Source of the DNA: Septoria linicola
Lineage: Eukaryota > Ascomycota > Dothideomycetes > Mycosphaerellales > Mycosphaerellaceae
NCBI GenBank assembly: GCA_024114885.1
Contig: CP099419.1
Span: forward strand, 1,054,001-1,118,000
Length of the DNA stretch: 64,000 nt
Direction of reading: 5' to 3'
Shown here: one piece after another, positions 23,996-35,338 of the stretch
Layout: each line of letters begins with the position of its first letter
Numbering within the stretch: the first letter of the stretch is position 1
The notes under the pieces: generated by a model
Database searches by the model: none
What the model was told of the DNA's origin: nothing
The model's input: only the letters and a program-made list of their open reading frames with translations
Translations under genes and position numbers: made by a program

Positions 23996-24136
23996 GACGT
24001 TTTTCGTAGAAGTTCTTTCGACTCTACCTACCTATTAGGCGTAGTAAGCGACTATATAGTCCGTAACCTTTCCTATACCGTCGCTTACTACGCCTAATAG
24101 GTAGGTAGAGTCGAAAGAACTTCTACGAAAAACGTC
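23996..24136. repeat. Perfect 57-bp inverted repeat, RIP-altered (MITE-like)
   Basis: Arms 23996-24052 and 24080-24136 are exact reverse complements over 57 bp with a 27-bp loop. The arms and loop, and the flank to 24152, contain no CpA or TpG, the same RIP pattern as 1-2200. A 10-bp direct repeat CTCGGTCAAT occurs at 23946-23955 and 24247-24256 and might mark a target duplication of a ~300-bp insertion, though chance is possible. The best reading is a small non-autonomous element or a fold-back remnant of a larger repeat. Confidence 0.85.
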
Positions 24137-24256
24137 GAGTCTAGGGCCTTAGGCACAGTTCACGTGATAACGCATTTTCGTTGCACACTTACAGCCAATC
24201 ATTTTTGGACCCTGTTTTTTTTCGTAGAGTAAGATAGACCTCGTAAACTCGGTCAA

Positions 24257-24710
24257 TAAGAAGAACAGGCAACCGCGCTAGAAGAGCGCCCCACTGGCGT
24301 GGCTTGCAAAACGCAGAGAAAGAGGACAATCATGAAGGATTGCTGATTGCTGCCTGGTATAATTGGCCCACTTTGCGGCAGAGGAGTAATAAAGGCACGA
24401 TCACGGGACCGGCCCGCCTGTGGCAGACAATCAAAGGCAAGATCACGAAATTGGTCATACACAAATCATTGTAGCATTTGGGTGTTCGCCTGCTCACATG
24501 CTTCGCCTTTCCCTTACAATGAGGGATGTCACGGACAACTTTCAAACGATGAGGTTCAAATCGCTTTTTAATTGCTTAGGTATTCCCTTCTTTGTCTTCC
24601 AATGTTCTCGAACCTAGCAACAGTGTATACCAGGCAACCAGTGGTACTGTGCCAATGCCTCATGTCTCTTCGCTGTTGTCGGCCTTCTCAGTGTTGTCAT
24701 GCCATTGTGC
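24257..24710. other. Intergenic, BAP31-like gene 3' side
   Basis: It probably contains the 3' untranslated region of the next minus-strand gene. No gene seen; a GGTTCAAATC string near 24555 resembles a tRNA B box but has no matching tRNA fold. Confidence 0.5.
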
Positions 24711-25628
24711 TTATCGGTCCTTCTTTGGTGCGCTGTCCTGAGGCGAGACCTGGTCTCCCAAGCGGTTGTACTCGTCGCTCAGTCCCTGGCTCTGCTTCTT
24801 CAAGGTCTCGATGTCCTGGTCACGCTTGGCCAACTCCTTCTTCAGACGACCAATCTCGCCGGAATTGCCAGCCTCACCAAGTCCAGAGGAACCCTTGCCG
24901 CTACCACCTCCCTCGTAGCTCTTGACCTTCTCCTCGAGGCGGAGAGTGTCGAGGATCATCACGTAGGTTCGGTTGAGAATGAGCGAAAGGAAGAGCGTGA
25001 AGCCGCACAGGTACATGTTGCGTTGCGAGTAGAATTTGCGTGCCTGCACTTCCATGCGCTCACTTCCGGCGACAACACTGCATTCTAGTTAGTTGACATG
25101 CGTATCTTGCTGGCAACAAGTTGGCTTACGTGGCACCTCCGGCTCCCTGGTTGTACTTGGCCTGAGCCAACTCTACCTGCACACGGTAGACGCGGTTGAC
25201 ACTGTCAATGAACAGTATCAGGATGAATATGAACGTGATCTGCCGGAGGTTAGCCAATGTTGTGTGTTGGGAACTTCTTCGCTGACCTTTAGTCCATATT
25301 GCAATTTTGCTACCAATGGATTCTCCGAAATGAACGTGAAGAGTCCGCGCTTGATCTTGAAGGGTAGTGGGACGATCAAAGTCATGAACACTATCATCTC
25401 GAAGACGAGCAGTGCAAAGACCTAGAGTAATAGGTGAGCTTGGGACTAGTTAAACAAGACATGCCTCTGGTTACTGGAGCGTATATGAGGCTAGGCATGG
25501 TGGGCTTTGTAGTGTGCAATGGCAGGCGATATTGGTAGTGGTATGGTGGAAGAGGATGAAGTAGAGCCCAGGTTAAAGGGCAGGCAGTGGCTTTCTGAAA
25601 TACTCACCAGACTGTAGTAGAGCGTCAT
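24711..25628 (-). CDS. BAP31/Yet-family endoplasmic reticulum membrane protein
   Basis: An integral ER protein of 210 residues related to B-cell receptor-associated protein 31 and yeast Yet1/Yet3, which act in sorting of membrane proteins at the ER. Exons are 25628-25608, 25421-25287, 25239-25130 and 25077-24711, all in phase, with introns of 186, 47 and 52 nt. The first exon encodes only MTLYYSL. Three membrane segments follow: about residues 4-25 (VFALLVFEMIVFMTLIVPLPF), about 53-68 (ITFIFILILFIDSV) and about 105-125 (MYLCGFTLFLSLILNRTYVMIL). The cytosolic tail has a glycine-serine linker, then a coiled coil (IGRLKKELAKRDQDIETLKK), and ends in KKDR, an exact KKXX ER-retrieval signal. It is divergent from DUS3 over 371 bp. 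Confidence 0.93.
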
Positions 25629-25999
25629 GGTTGCGGAAGAGCTGGAGCTATGCCCACTTCTTGGTCGAACAGCGTCGGTATTGCACTCAGATTCTCGGCA
25701 CTGGCAACTTCTGTGTTTGATTTCAAGAACTGTCTCTGCTGCTGAGCACGCTTTGTTTCGAGGAGGTAATGGTTGAGGAAAGGAAGTTGTAGGTGAATGA
25801 GAGGACAGCTTGGTAGAACCAACTTCAGCACAAACACACGTCACCGCGTCGCCGGCAAGGCTCCACTGTGGCTGCCTTTTTTGGGTGCACGCGCCTTCTG
25901 TGCAAAAAGTCCGTGCTATCGATTCGAGAGCGAAAAGCCGCCCACATAAGGCTATCTGCCATTGGATACGCCACTTTCGAATTAACGCACCACGAAGAT
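25629..25999. promoter_or_regulatory. Divergent promoter of BAP31-like gene and DUS3
   Basis: The 371 bp between the two start codons must carry both promoters. I can name no specific site in it. Confidence 0.45.
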
Positions 26000-28389
26000 A
26001 TGGATGCGACAAGCAATCCTCTCGAGCCCTCGGAGGCACTCAAGGCAGAGGCTGAAAGCGCACAGGCTCACGGGAATCCTCAGCAATCCGTTTTCCCGGG
26101 CGATTCGGCCACGACGAAAGCCGAGAAGATTGAGCGGCATGGTGACCTGAATGGCCGCACGGAAGGAGCACGCGACTTCCAGGAATCTCCAAGAAAACGA
26201 GTGAAGCTTGACCACGACACTTCTGCTGCTCAAGCTGAACCAGAGGTTCCAGTCGCTGGTGAGGTTAAGGAGGATCGATCAGCACGACAGAAGGGAGTTG
26301 CGCCCATCAAGAAGGAATATCTGGTAGATGTCTCAACACTGAAATGGAGCAATCCTTCTTACGACGACGATGCCGCAGAAGCAGGTGGCAAATCAGAAGA
26401 GCAGCCCATCGCTGGCCGTGGCGGCAAGAAGGGCAAGCAGGGACAGAACAAGGCTCGCACCTTTGGAAGCTCTCGAGACGCAATAGCATTGTGTCGGACA
26501 AGGCATTGGGCGAATGAGTTTGATCCCGTCAATTGTCCATTCGGAGAGAAGTGCAGAATGGAGCATGACATCCGCAAGTACTTGAATGAAGGAAAACGCG
26601 AGGACATGCAGACATTTGGTGGAATGTGCCCGAACTTCGAGACGAATGGCAAGTGTAAAGACGGTTGGAAATGCAGGTGGGCCAGCAGCCATTCGAACGA
26701 GATTGAAAGGGAGGACGGCCGAAAAGAGCTGGTTCAAATTCAAAAGGAAGAATCCAACGGCAATGCCACCGCCGCTGGGCAGAATGCAGATGATGACGAT
26801 CAGGACAGCGCTGGCGTGGTCAATCTTGTCAGCAACGGCGACAAGATTACATTGAGAAAGAAGAAATGGCCTACACCGCAGTCAGACACATATCTCAAAT
26901 GGCTGAACAGCCAACTTGGAGAAGACGGCAACAAAATTAAGCAGGACACCGAGGACAACCGCGCTGCATATACCGAACCACCTCTGCGTCCGTCTGAGAA
27001 ACGACGGATCTACTACGGACCAGAGACTCCTGTGCTAGCTCCGCTGACCACGCAAGGCAATCTGCCGTTCCGCCGTCTCTGCACAGAGCTTGGTGCACAG
27101 GTGACGTGGTCTGAGATGGCGATGGGCTTGCCACTTCTCAATGGCGAAAAGGGCGAATGGGCACTTGTCAAAGCGCATGAGTCTGAGCTCGCGCCTCCAG
27201 CATACTTTCCAAAGAATCCAGTAAGTCTGAGCTGTCTAACCGACGCCACGCTCGGTTCCAGCTTTCCTCTTCCATGACTGACTTGTCTCCAGGTTCAAGA
27301 TTACGACAACAGCAAAGACATCAGGTTTGGTGTGCAGATCGCTGCTAACAAGCCCTGGTTGGCCATGAAGACCACAGAAGTCCTCACGGCCTTGTGTCCG
27401 CAGATTCGCGCAATCGACCTGAACTGTGGCTGCCCAATCGATCTCGTCTTCCGGACTGGTGCTGGTTCCGCACTGCTTGATGCTCACGGCAAGCTGGAGA
27501 AGACATTGAGAGGAATGAACACTGTCTCTGGAGAGATTCCAATCACCGTCAAGATCCGCATGGGTACGAAAGACAAGCATCCAAATGCCACGAAGCTTGT
27601 CGAGAGACTTGTTCTTGGTGGCCTTGATGCTCAAGAGGCAAAGCTTGGTCCTGCCGGCGTGGCTGCCATCACTTTGCACGGCCGTTCTCGTCAGCAGCGG
27701 TACACACGTGATGCAGACTGGGGTTATATTGCGGAGTGTGCAAGCCTCGTGAAGAGTCTGAAGGCCAAGCAAGCGGACTTGACTGACACAGCTCGCGAGC
27801 CAGACGCTCGTGACATGGCGAATACTTCAGATGGCCTGCCATACTTCTGCGGCAATGGCGATATTTTGTGCCCAGGAGACTACAACACGCACATCGAGCA
27901 AGCCAAGGTCGACAGCATCATGATCGGACGGGGTGCTCTCGTCAAGCCTTGGATCTTCGAGGAGATTCAGCAGAACCAGGACATTGACAAGTCCGCATCT
28001 GAGCGACTCGCGTATATCGAGCGATTCTGCCGCAATGGACTTGAGTACTGGGGATCCGACGAGGTCGGTGTCGGCAACACGAGGAGATTCCTGCTCGAAT
28101 GGCTCAGCTTCAGCTGTCGATATGTGCCCATTGGCCTTCTGGAGTACATGCCGCCGAAATTTGGCGACAGGCCGCCTGCGTTCCATGGTCGTAGCGACCT
28201 GGAGACTCTCCTGTCCAGCGGCAACTACAAGGACTGGATCAAGATCAGGTATGTTATGGTACGACCATTGAGAAGTGGTCCCTGATGCTAACTGTCGTCA
28301 GTGAACTGTTCTTAGGTCCAGCACACAAGGACTTCCAATTCCAGCCCAAGCACAAGTCGAACAGCTACGAGATCGAAGCTGAAGGCTGA
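26000..28389 (+). CDS. DUS3: tRNA-dihydrouridine(47) synthase [NAD(P)+]
   Basis: A flavoenzyme that reduces U47 of the tRNA variable loop to dihydrouridine. Exons are 26000-27220, 27293-28248 and 28302-28389, with introns of 72 nt (GTAAGT...TCCAG) and 53 nt (GTATGT...GTCAG); product 754 residues. The first in-frame ATG (MDATSNPLEP) was used. The N-terminal half is disordered and acidic/basic, with an NLS-like PRKRVKLD. Two CCCH zinc fingers (about residues 170-235, ending RMEH and SSH) are typical of DUS3 rather than other Dus enzymes. The TIM barrel starts near VLAPLTTQGNLPFRRL and has LNCGCPIDLV with the catalytic cysteine near residue 454, then VKIRMG and ITLHGRSRQQ. It ends in a short helical exon. 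Confidence 0.95.
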
Positions 28390-31300
28390 ACTTCAGGGTG
28401 ACGAAAGCCCGATCATCGGCCACAGCTGCGATGCCTGCAATACCTTAATCATAACGATATCGTATACTTGACGTCGTAGCTCTTGGTCGGTCCCACGTTG
28501 AGAGTAAGCTTGACGTCGCCTCGAGCAGCCGCATCGTGATCTTGTCGCACCTTTCGGATGTTGAGGAGCTGACGTTGCATTGAGATAGCGATATTGGCGC
28601 CAGCAGCAGCGAAGACGGAGGCTGGCCCTATTGGCTAGCACGACAACATCTTAGATGTATCGGATCTTGACTCAAAGCGCTTAAGCATGACGTACACATA
28701 TGGGTACAGGAGCTCTCGACCCTCGTCTTCACGGGTCGCTCTCCTCCCCCTTCTCCATAGGCGGAAGAGTGCGGAGATAGTGAGTATTATCCTGGTCGGT
28801 ACCTCTGACCGCAGCAGCTGTAGTCACCGCTGTCACGTCCGCAGGTACCATTGATATGATGTATGAATTGCTATCACAGCTGTCATAGCCTTTCCTGTTC
28901 CTGAGCTATCAACAGAGTAGCGCTGAAGCTGTCATTGTTCCACTATTCAATGTTTCACAGTCGATCGGATCAACATTGAAGCGGGTTCACTTTGCAGTAG
29001 TACAACGGCGACGACACCGGCCTTGACTCAAGCGCTTCAACAAGCTTCGCGGTTTGCCTGAACAGGAGATGCGGCGCCTAGTATGCTGCTGCATGCATCA
29101 CAGAAAATGGAGGACCCGACCAAGTAGCGGGTGGTGATGAACGTGTCTCAAAATGATTTACCAGATGAGACATGCCGGGGTGGTAATGGGCCCTTGCTTG
29201 ACATCAATACAGGCCATGGAGGCGTCGTCCAGGGAGGTGCATTGCAGGACACTAGTGTAAGTTGCCGACGGCGGCGGCAGCACTTGCGTGCATCGCTTGC
29301 TGGCCGCATAGCTTCATTACCACAAGCAGCAGCTATGGTGTGTGTGGTTGTGTCGATAGCTTTGGCGTTATCGCTTGAATTGTGGATTTTACATGCTTCC
29401 CTTGCTCGTGGCCGGATTCCTGGCTGTATAGAGCTAGAGCAGCGAGCTAGGTGAGTGAACACAGACCCCAGTATGGTTGAAGTGAAGATGAGGTGTGGTG
29501 TCCACCTAGGCGCTGTGAGCTGTGTATCAGATCACTACTACCGCATTCTGCGCATCCGCAGTGGGTGTATGGGCATGTCGGATTGCCGGCGCGTAATTAC
29601 ATCGTCGGCATAAGAATCCACAAGGCCATGCCTACAGAGCAAATGTCGGTGTCGTGAGTCCGCTCGTGAGTCCATCACAACCGCAGTTGCAGGACAACAT
29701 CTGTGCGATGGCCTATATTCCGGGCCTTCAATGGCTATACAACACACGTACCTGTAGACTGCGACACCTAACCGAAGTGATATCGGTGACACGAATCAGT
29801 AATTCAGTGGTGACCACTTGCCTGATCTTGCGAAAGTCAGTTCTAGGCCCGTGGCATGTACGCGCGCAGTGCTGCCCCGGGTCATCTCTCCAGGATACAT
29901 AAGCTGCGCTCCCCCGGCATAACCATACTGGCGCCATTTCGGGCTCTGCCGGCTTGCCTATCTGCACGACAACGAGTGGAGGGTCGACGCCAGCCGCGGA
30001 CCTGCGAATGTGTTGGCGCGCAGGCAATTTGGTATTTTGCCGGTAAGCTGGTATACCGCGCCGCATACGCGCAGCAAGAAGGCTGGTGTGGTTTGAACCT
30101 CTTCGGGCGTAGGGCCAGCGGACATTTCGAGACGCACCAATGATCACAGCATGGTTGGTGAGCGCGCCAGCCAAGTGAGGATTCTCGTAGACGAGCAGGT
30201 CGAGTGCCTTAGCTGCCAGTAGTGTAGAGTGGTAGCTACCAGGGTCTCTAGTCACAGGTCCGTCTGCTGCTTGTGTGCTGCCTCTCAACCAGTCAGTCCG
30301 AATTCCGGGGGGTGCCCGATCAAAACCCAACATCAGTTGAGGGCTGCCGGACCGGGTAAGAGAGCCAAAGTAGATGCGCCGACATTGGATCTTGGTATTT
30401 TGGAATTAGAAGTCGAGGCAGGCGGTGGTGGCCATTTGAGGCGTGCCTCCCGTATTGCTTGACCATAATACTCCAGAGGCGTATGGTCTGTGTGAGAGAA
30501 GGAACCGATTTCGTGGCGTTCCAAACATTTGCCATCGGCTCGGCAGGTGGATGCCCAGTCGGAGGTTGCTAGGCGAAAATCCTCAGCTTCAGCTCCAGGT
30601 TACAGACACCTGAGGACGCGGTCGCATGTTACGGCTTTCACGACGACCAACCGCCTAAAGTGACTTGTGCTCGTCGTATTCTTGCATCAAACAACCACAC
30701 TGAGTGCATGTGCCATAGACTAGAAGCACTTCGATACTGTCACAGTGCAGTAGTAGCTGTTGCTCTCATCGATGATGGTTGTTCGGTAAGTTGCGATTGG
30801 CGCATGCGTACCATACTTTACTACGCTGCTCATGTCGTAGAGGTTCGTGAGTCGGGGTTTCCAGGGATTCAAGCTGTCGTTCTTAGACGCCCTAGCATTC
30901 AGATCAATTACCTGTGGACACGCGACTGGCACGAGCGACTTCGCTCGATTCGCTTTGCAGCGGTCTTTCGAGAGTGGCAAGCAATATTGCTTACGTTCGA
31001 GGATCCATTCTGGACGCATTGCGGCAGGCCGTGTCGCTCTGGGAGACTGAGTTACGCGCAGGCGCCGACATTCTCACGCGCGTGCTTCCTTTCTGATAAA
31101 GCATAAGCGTGGTTGACCAGCATGGCCGTGAAACAGCCGACATAGTATCGTGGTGTGGACACCGCGAGCCTTGCACGAAAGTAGACCGAACTTGGAAATA
31201 TAAGCTTGGCCGCTACTGTAGCCCTGGCATTAAGGTAGAGTCCGCGTGAACCTTGGTTAAGCAGGATCATCGGTATGTCATCGATCTGGTTTGGCGGCGA

Positions 31301-32102
31301 GAGTCGTTCATCTCTCGGATCCCAGCAATCCTGAGCAACGTTTGGGAAAGGCTAGAAGGTTGAAGGACGGGCGGCAGTGATGTGGTGAGCGTCGTTGTGA
31401 ACATCGTGTGAGGTTGGAAAGGGGAACGTCGGTAGCCTGTCACAAGCAGCCTAGGCTGCAGAACATCAGTAGAAGAGAGTCCACAGTTCGTTGCGTCGAC
31501 CCATTAGCCGGAGCAGGCGCTATGACCTCAAGAATGCGCTTCCGACTGCCGCTAGAAGCCAAGTATCGGTGAATTGACTGACTATTCGCAGCAGGCACAG
31601 ACACGAGGCCGGACGTGTGGTTGTCTACAAGCAAACGACGCCGCTGGTCGAGATTTTGGCCACCGTGCTCAACACAGGGTACAACAGCGCTTGCAGGCGG
31701 CGTCCTGTTCGTCTGGCCATCTGCAGCATAGCAGCTGTTGTTTGAGGATGACCGTGCTCAACCAAGTGGGCCGCATCGCGAAGAAACGGCGGCAGCCACA
31801 GCTTCGATGTCCCTTCGAGAAGCACGCCGCCAAGATGCAGTGATCTGAGCCAACCCAGCTCTGCAGCGGCAGACCCTCAGCGACCAGGGGCGGTGACATG
31901 GTGGCACAGGCTACAGGCATCGTGCATATGCCATGCGTATGTACGTCGACGAGCAACCAGCGCGACGACTCGAGCGCAGTGCGTCTGCCGTGCCACAGCC
32001 CACAGGAGCTGTGTGAAATGTGACGATCGGAGACGAAAGTCACCACGGCCAGCCTGCGACAGACGCAGGCGTTCGGTCCGGCGCCGTTGGGAGAAGGGGA
32101 GC
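28390..32102. other. Gene-poor region of 3.7 kb
   Basis: Apart from a weak candidate gene at 28449-28851 (next entry) I find no convincing coding region. Many short frames overlap on both strands without domain motifs, consistent codon use or paired splice sites. Base composition is ordinary and CpA/TpG are present, so it is not RIP-altered. It may hold noncoding transcripts, a long Sfp1 promoter or lineage-specific small genes. Confidence 0.5.
28449..28851 (-). CDS. Possible small two-exon gene, unresolved splice
   Basis: Two coding-looking pieces lie on the minus strand, convergent with DUS3. The first opens with ATG at 28851 (MVPADVTAVTTAAAVRGTD) and runs to a stop at 28729. The second, from about 28634 to 28449, reads ASVFAAAGANIAISMQRQLL through DVKLTLNVGPTKSYDVKYT to a TGA. 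Acceptors at GCTAG or CAATAG fit the second piece. The donors available in the matching phases (GTACCG, GTGACA) are weak, so I cannot give a firm model. No family recognised; it may be noise. Confidence 0.3.
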
Positions 32103-34516
32103 ATGACTGTAAGACTAGCGATTGGATGGAACTGCCTGCCTCCAGGGCCGGATACTTTAAGTCAAAGTGATCTCATAGAACTGTCCTCCCAGTCACATAT
32201 AGCTCTCGTAAAGGCGCCGTGGCTCCATCTCTATGCGGATCTCAAACTACTGCTTTCCCAGTAATTGACCCTCTTCTGCTGCAATACCTAAAATTCGCGT
32301 GCACATGTTGAAGTGGTACCCGCAATAGGAGCCTCGCCTTATTACGCAACCATATATTCGGTCGCTTGAACTACCGACAGTCTAGTGGACGGCAATCTCC
32401 CTTCGGGCGAGAGATACACGCGGTCAAGCTGGCGACTTCAACTTCTTCCACCACCACCACTCCTCCGCCCCTCTTCCAGTCCAGCCCCGGGCGCTCTCCC
32501 AGCATTGATAGTGTCAGCACTCCGCGCTCCACCACTGGCCAGTACCCGTCGCGATCTCACCGTGTGCGCGAGGACGAGCCCTTCTTCCACTGGCACAAGA
32601 ACGCAGCCGAGGGGCACGCGATCGTTGACGACTTCAGCTCCGACGATTTGTTGTTTCCACACGACGAGGACGACGAGTTCCAGCCTCCATTATTTCCCAC
32701 GGCGTCGCCGCTGCCTCAAATCAACGTCAGCGCAATGCCTACAGCATCACCAGCGATCGATATCGCCACCAGCAGGCAGTCCTCGGGCTCGCCGCGCACT
32801 CAGCAGTCAAACCTGACGTCGCAGATTCGACAGTCGAATTCGCAAGAACGAACAGATTCCAGCATGGGCGCGCCGGCACTCCCAGACCATGGACTCGACG
32901 TCAAAGGACGACAGGAATCGGTAAGCATGCTCGGCACCACTCCATACGGCGCGCGGCAGATCCCCATGAACGGACGTCTGGAAAGACGGGAAAGCACATA
33001 CAACATGTCGAATAGTCTAGTCGGTGGCATGAGTTGGGGCGGCATTTCCATGGGAAGCTTCATCCGTGACGAGTGAGTACTCGAAACATTTGTCACTTTG
33101 CCTAATCAGTGTTGATTGTGAAACAGTATTATGATGGCTGGCACATCACCTTACAGCGGCATGAAATCGCCGTCATTCCATTCCTCGTCATATCTGCCCA
33201 AGATGGAGGCAAACTACATGAAAGACTACGTCTGCTGCGACATTCGGCTCGATTCGATGCACGAGCTTCTACAGCACTACGAGGAGGCACACGCCGCACA
33301 GCCAACACAGACGATGGGAAGGACGCCCAAAGATCAGCAATACCCAAGTAGCAGGGCTGCCAACGCTACGAGTACAGCACAGGCTGTTCAGCAGCAAGCT
33401 CAAAATCAACACACGGGTGTTCCACATCAATCACAAATGCACCAGCAGCCACCACCGCCCATGCCTGCCGCGTCGCCAATGTTCAGCGGGCAGCACCAGG
33501 ATCACATCGGCACGTTCGACAATCTCGATGACATGGACATGGACGAAGGAACACCAGCACCCCAGATCCAGCAGCCACAATATCAGCCGCAGCCACAATT
33601 CGGTCGTCAGCAACCTCGAGGTCCATCTGTCAACGTCAATCTTGCCAATGCCTTCCAAGGGCAAGGTCTCAACACGGCTACGCCAACCACGCCTCATGCG
33701 CCACAGCAAAATATGGGCTTCCCTCACAACCCTACAGTCTCGTCGGTAAATACTCCCAGCCTTACCACACAGACTCTTTCACAACAGACAGCTACTCCTG
33801 ATCCTTCGCAGCCGAGCACACCTGCTGAGCTTGATCCTGACTTCCTCGCCTCGATGGGCAATCTTAACAACTTCGATATGAACGGCCTGAACCCTGGCAA
33901 CTTCGATTTCAACAGCTTCAACATGGGCAATATGAATAATGGTGGGTCAGCAACTATCGATAATCCCGAGAAGCGGTTGCTGAGCAAACAAGGCTATGGC
34001 AACAAGGCCTTCCAACCCAATCCCGCTTTCACGAATGCCCAGAACAGCGAGCTGGCGAAGCGTGTGCGCGAAAGTCAACTTCTCAACGGCCTCGCGGGCG
34101 TTGGAGGATTTGTCGGCGAAGAGATTAAACCTTTCAAGTGCCCTGTCATTGGCTGCGAAAAGGCCTACAAGAATCAAAACGGACTGAAGTACCACAAGCA
34201 ACATGGTCACCAGAATCAGCAGCTCAAGGAAAACCCAGATGGCACATTCTCGATCGTGGATCCTGCAACATCAATACCTTATCCTGGAACAGTTGGTATG
34301 GAGAAGGAGAAGCCATATCGTTGCGAAGTCTGCGGCAAGCGCTACAAAAATCTCAATGGACTGAAATATCATCGACAACACAGCCCTCCTTGCAATCCGG
34401 AGCTCAAGCTGAATGCACCCAACAACATGACAGGCCTGCCCACTGGTATGCAAAATTTGAACGCCAACGTCGCCGGCGCAGGTCTTGTGGGCATGAACGA
34501 GGGCATGGGTTATTGA
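32103..34516 (+). CDS. Sfp1-type C2H2 zinc-finger transcription regulator
   Basis: A nuclear regulator related to yeast Sfp1, which couples TOR signalling to ribosomal-protein gene expression and cell size. Two C2H2 fingers sit near the C terminus: FKCPVIGCEKAYKNQNGLKYH (about residue 568) and YRCEVCGKRYKNLNGLKYH (about 629), separated by a ~40-residue spacer, the split-finger layout of this family. A degenerate third motif (YVCCDIRLDSMHELLQHYEEAH) lies upstream. The rest is Gln/Pro/Asn-rich activation-domain-like sequence. Exons 32381-33072 and 33127-34516 are firm (54-nt intron, phase kept). The start is not: this frame has no early ATG. I propose a two-codon first exon at 32103-32108 (ATG ACT, then GTAAGA) joined across 272 nt to the CGACAG acceptor, giving 695 residues starting MTSSGRQSPFG. 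Confidence 0.85.
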
Positions 34517-35338
34517 GAGACGAGCTACAAAATTAGCGGCTCATCTCCGCGGGTCGCTTACGGCTTCGGCACGGCCTTGTCATTATTTCCTTTCACCGCT
34601 CACAGGACATCCCACACTGTTCGACTCGCACTTTGTGGTCCGGATGCACGACAGATGCAGCTCTACTCTACTACTTTACTTCTGGGGTTTCGATCGGCGT
34701 TTGCGGGGAAAACAAAATCGCGTTTCATTACATTTTGGCATAAGAGTATCGTTTCAGCAAGGCGTTAAGGAGCATTTGGGATGATTCCTCCCATGGCAGC
34801 TGCCCATTTGGGAGTGATACCTGGCTTCGCAAGGCACATCTTGCTATGATACCCCTCTAGATCGTTTGGCTGCGTTTTTCGGCAACGTGTTTTGGGCATC
34901 AAATGTCGGCTTAGATCGGTGATAGACCGGGAGGGCATTGCGCGCGCATCATGCCCAGGAATTGTTTTATTTGCTCTTGGCTACTGTTTACACGACTGCA
35001 CGATGGTACATGGCAAGGACATTTCGCTTCAAAAGTTGTCTGTTCTAGACTCCGGCTCGGGTCTGAGGAAAAGGGAGGTAAACACGGATAGACACTGTTA
35101 ATGGTTCGACTCAGTCATAGAAGATGCAATGCACATGCACCAGTACATTCCTCACCAACCACCTGCAAGAGCAATATGGTACTCGTCATATTCTCGTTGT
35201 TTGCAGCGGCACCTTGTCATGATCTACAGCTGAGCTGTTGTGCTCACCAAACGCCACCGGAACCAGGACCGCGCTCCCCACCCTCTGCTCAGCCATTGCA
35301 CAACACCCGCATGCTTCCCGTTCTGCGAATGCAACAAC
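34517..35338. other. Intergenic, no gene recognised
   Basis: It holds the Sfp1-like gene's 3' region and the amidase promoter. Nothing else seen. Confidence 0.5.

Noticed and set aside
24545..24575. GGTTCAAATC followed by a T run, resembling a tRNA B box and terminator
   Set aside because: The flanking bases do not form a T stem or acceptor stem, and no A box lies at the right distance.
30080..30100. GGTTCAAACC on the minus strand, resembling a tRNA B box
   Set aside because: The five bases on either side do not pair, and no cloverleaf can be drawn around it.
29728..30333. Minus-strand frame of about 200 codons in the gene-poor region
   Set aside because: No domain, unusual composition for the genome's proteins and competing frames on the other strand; not supportable as a gene.
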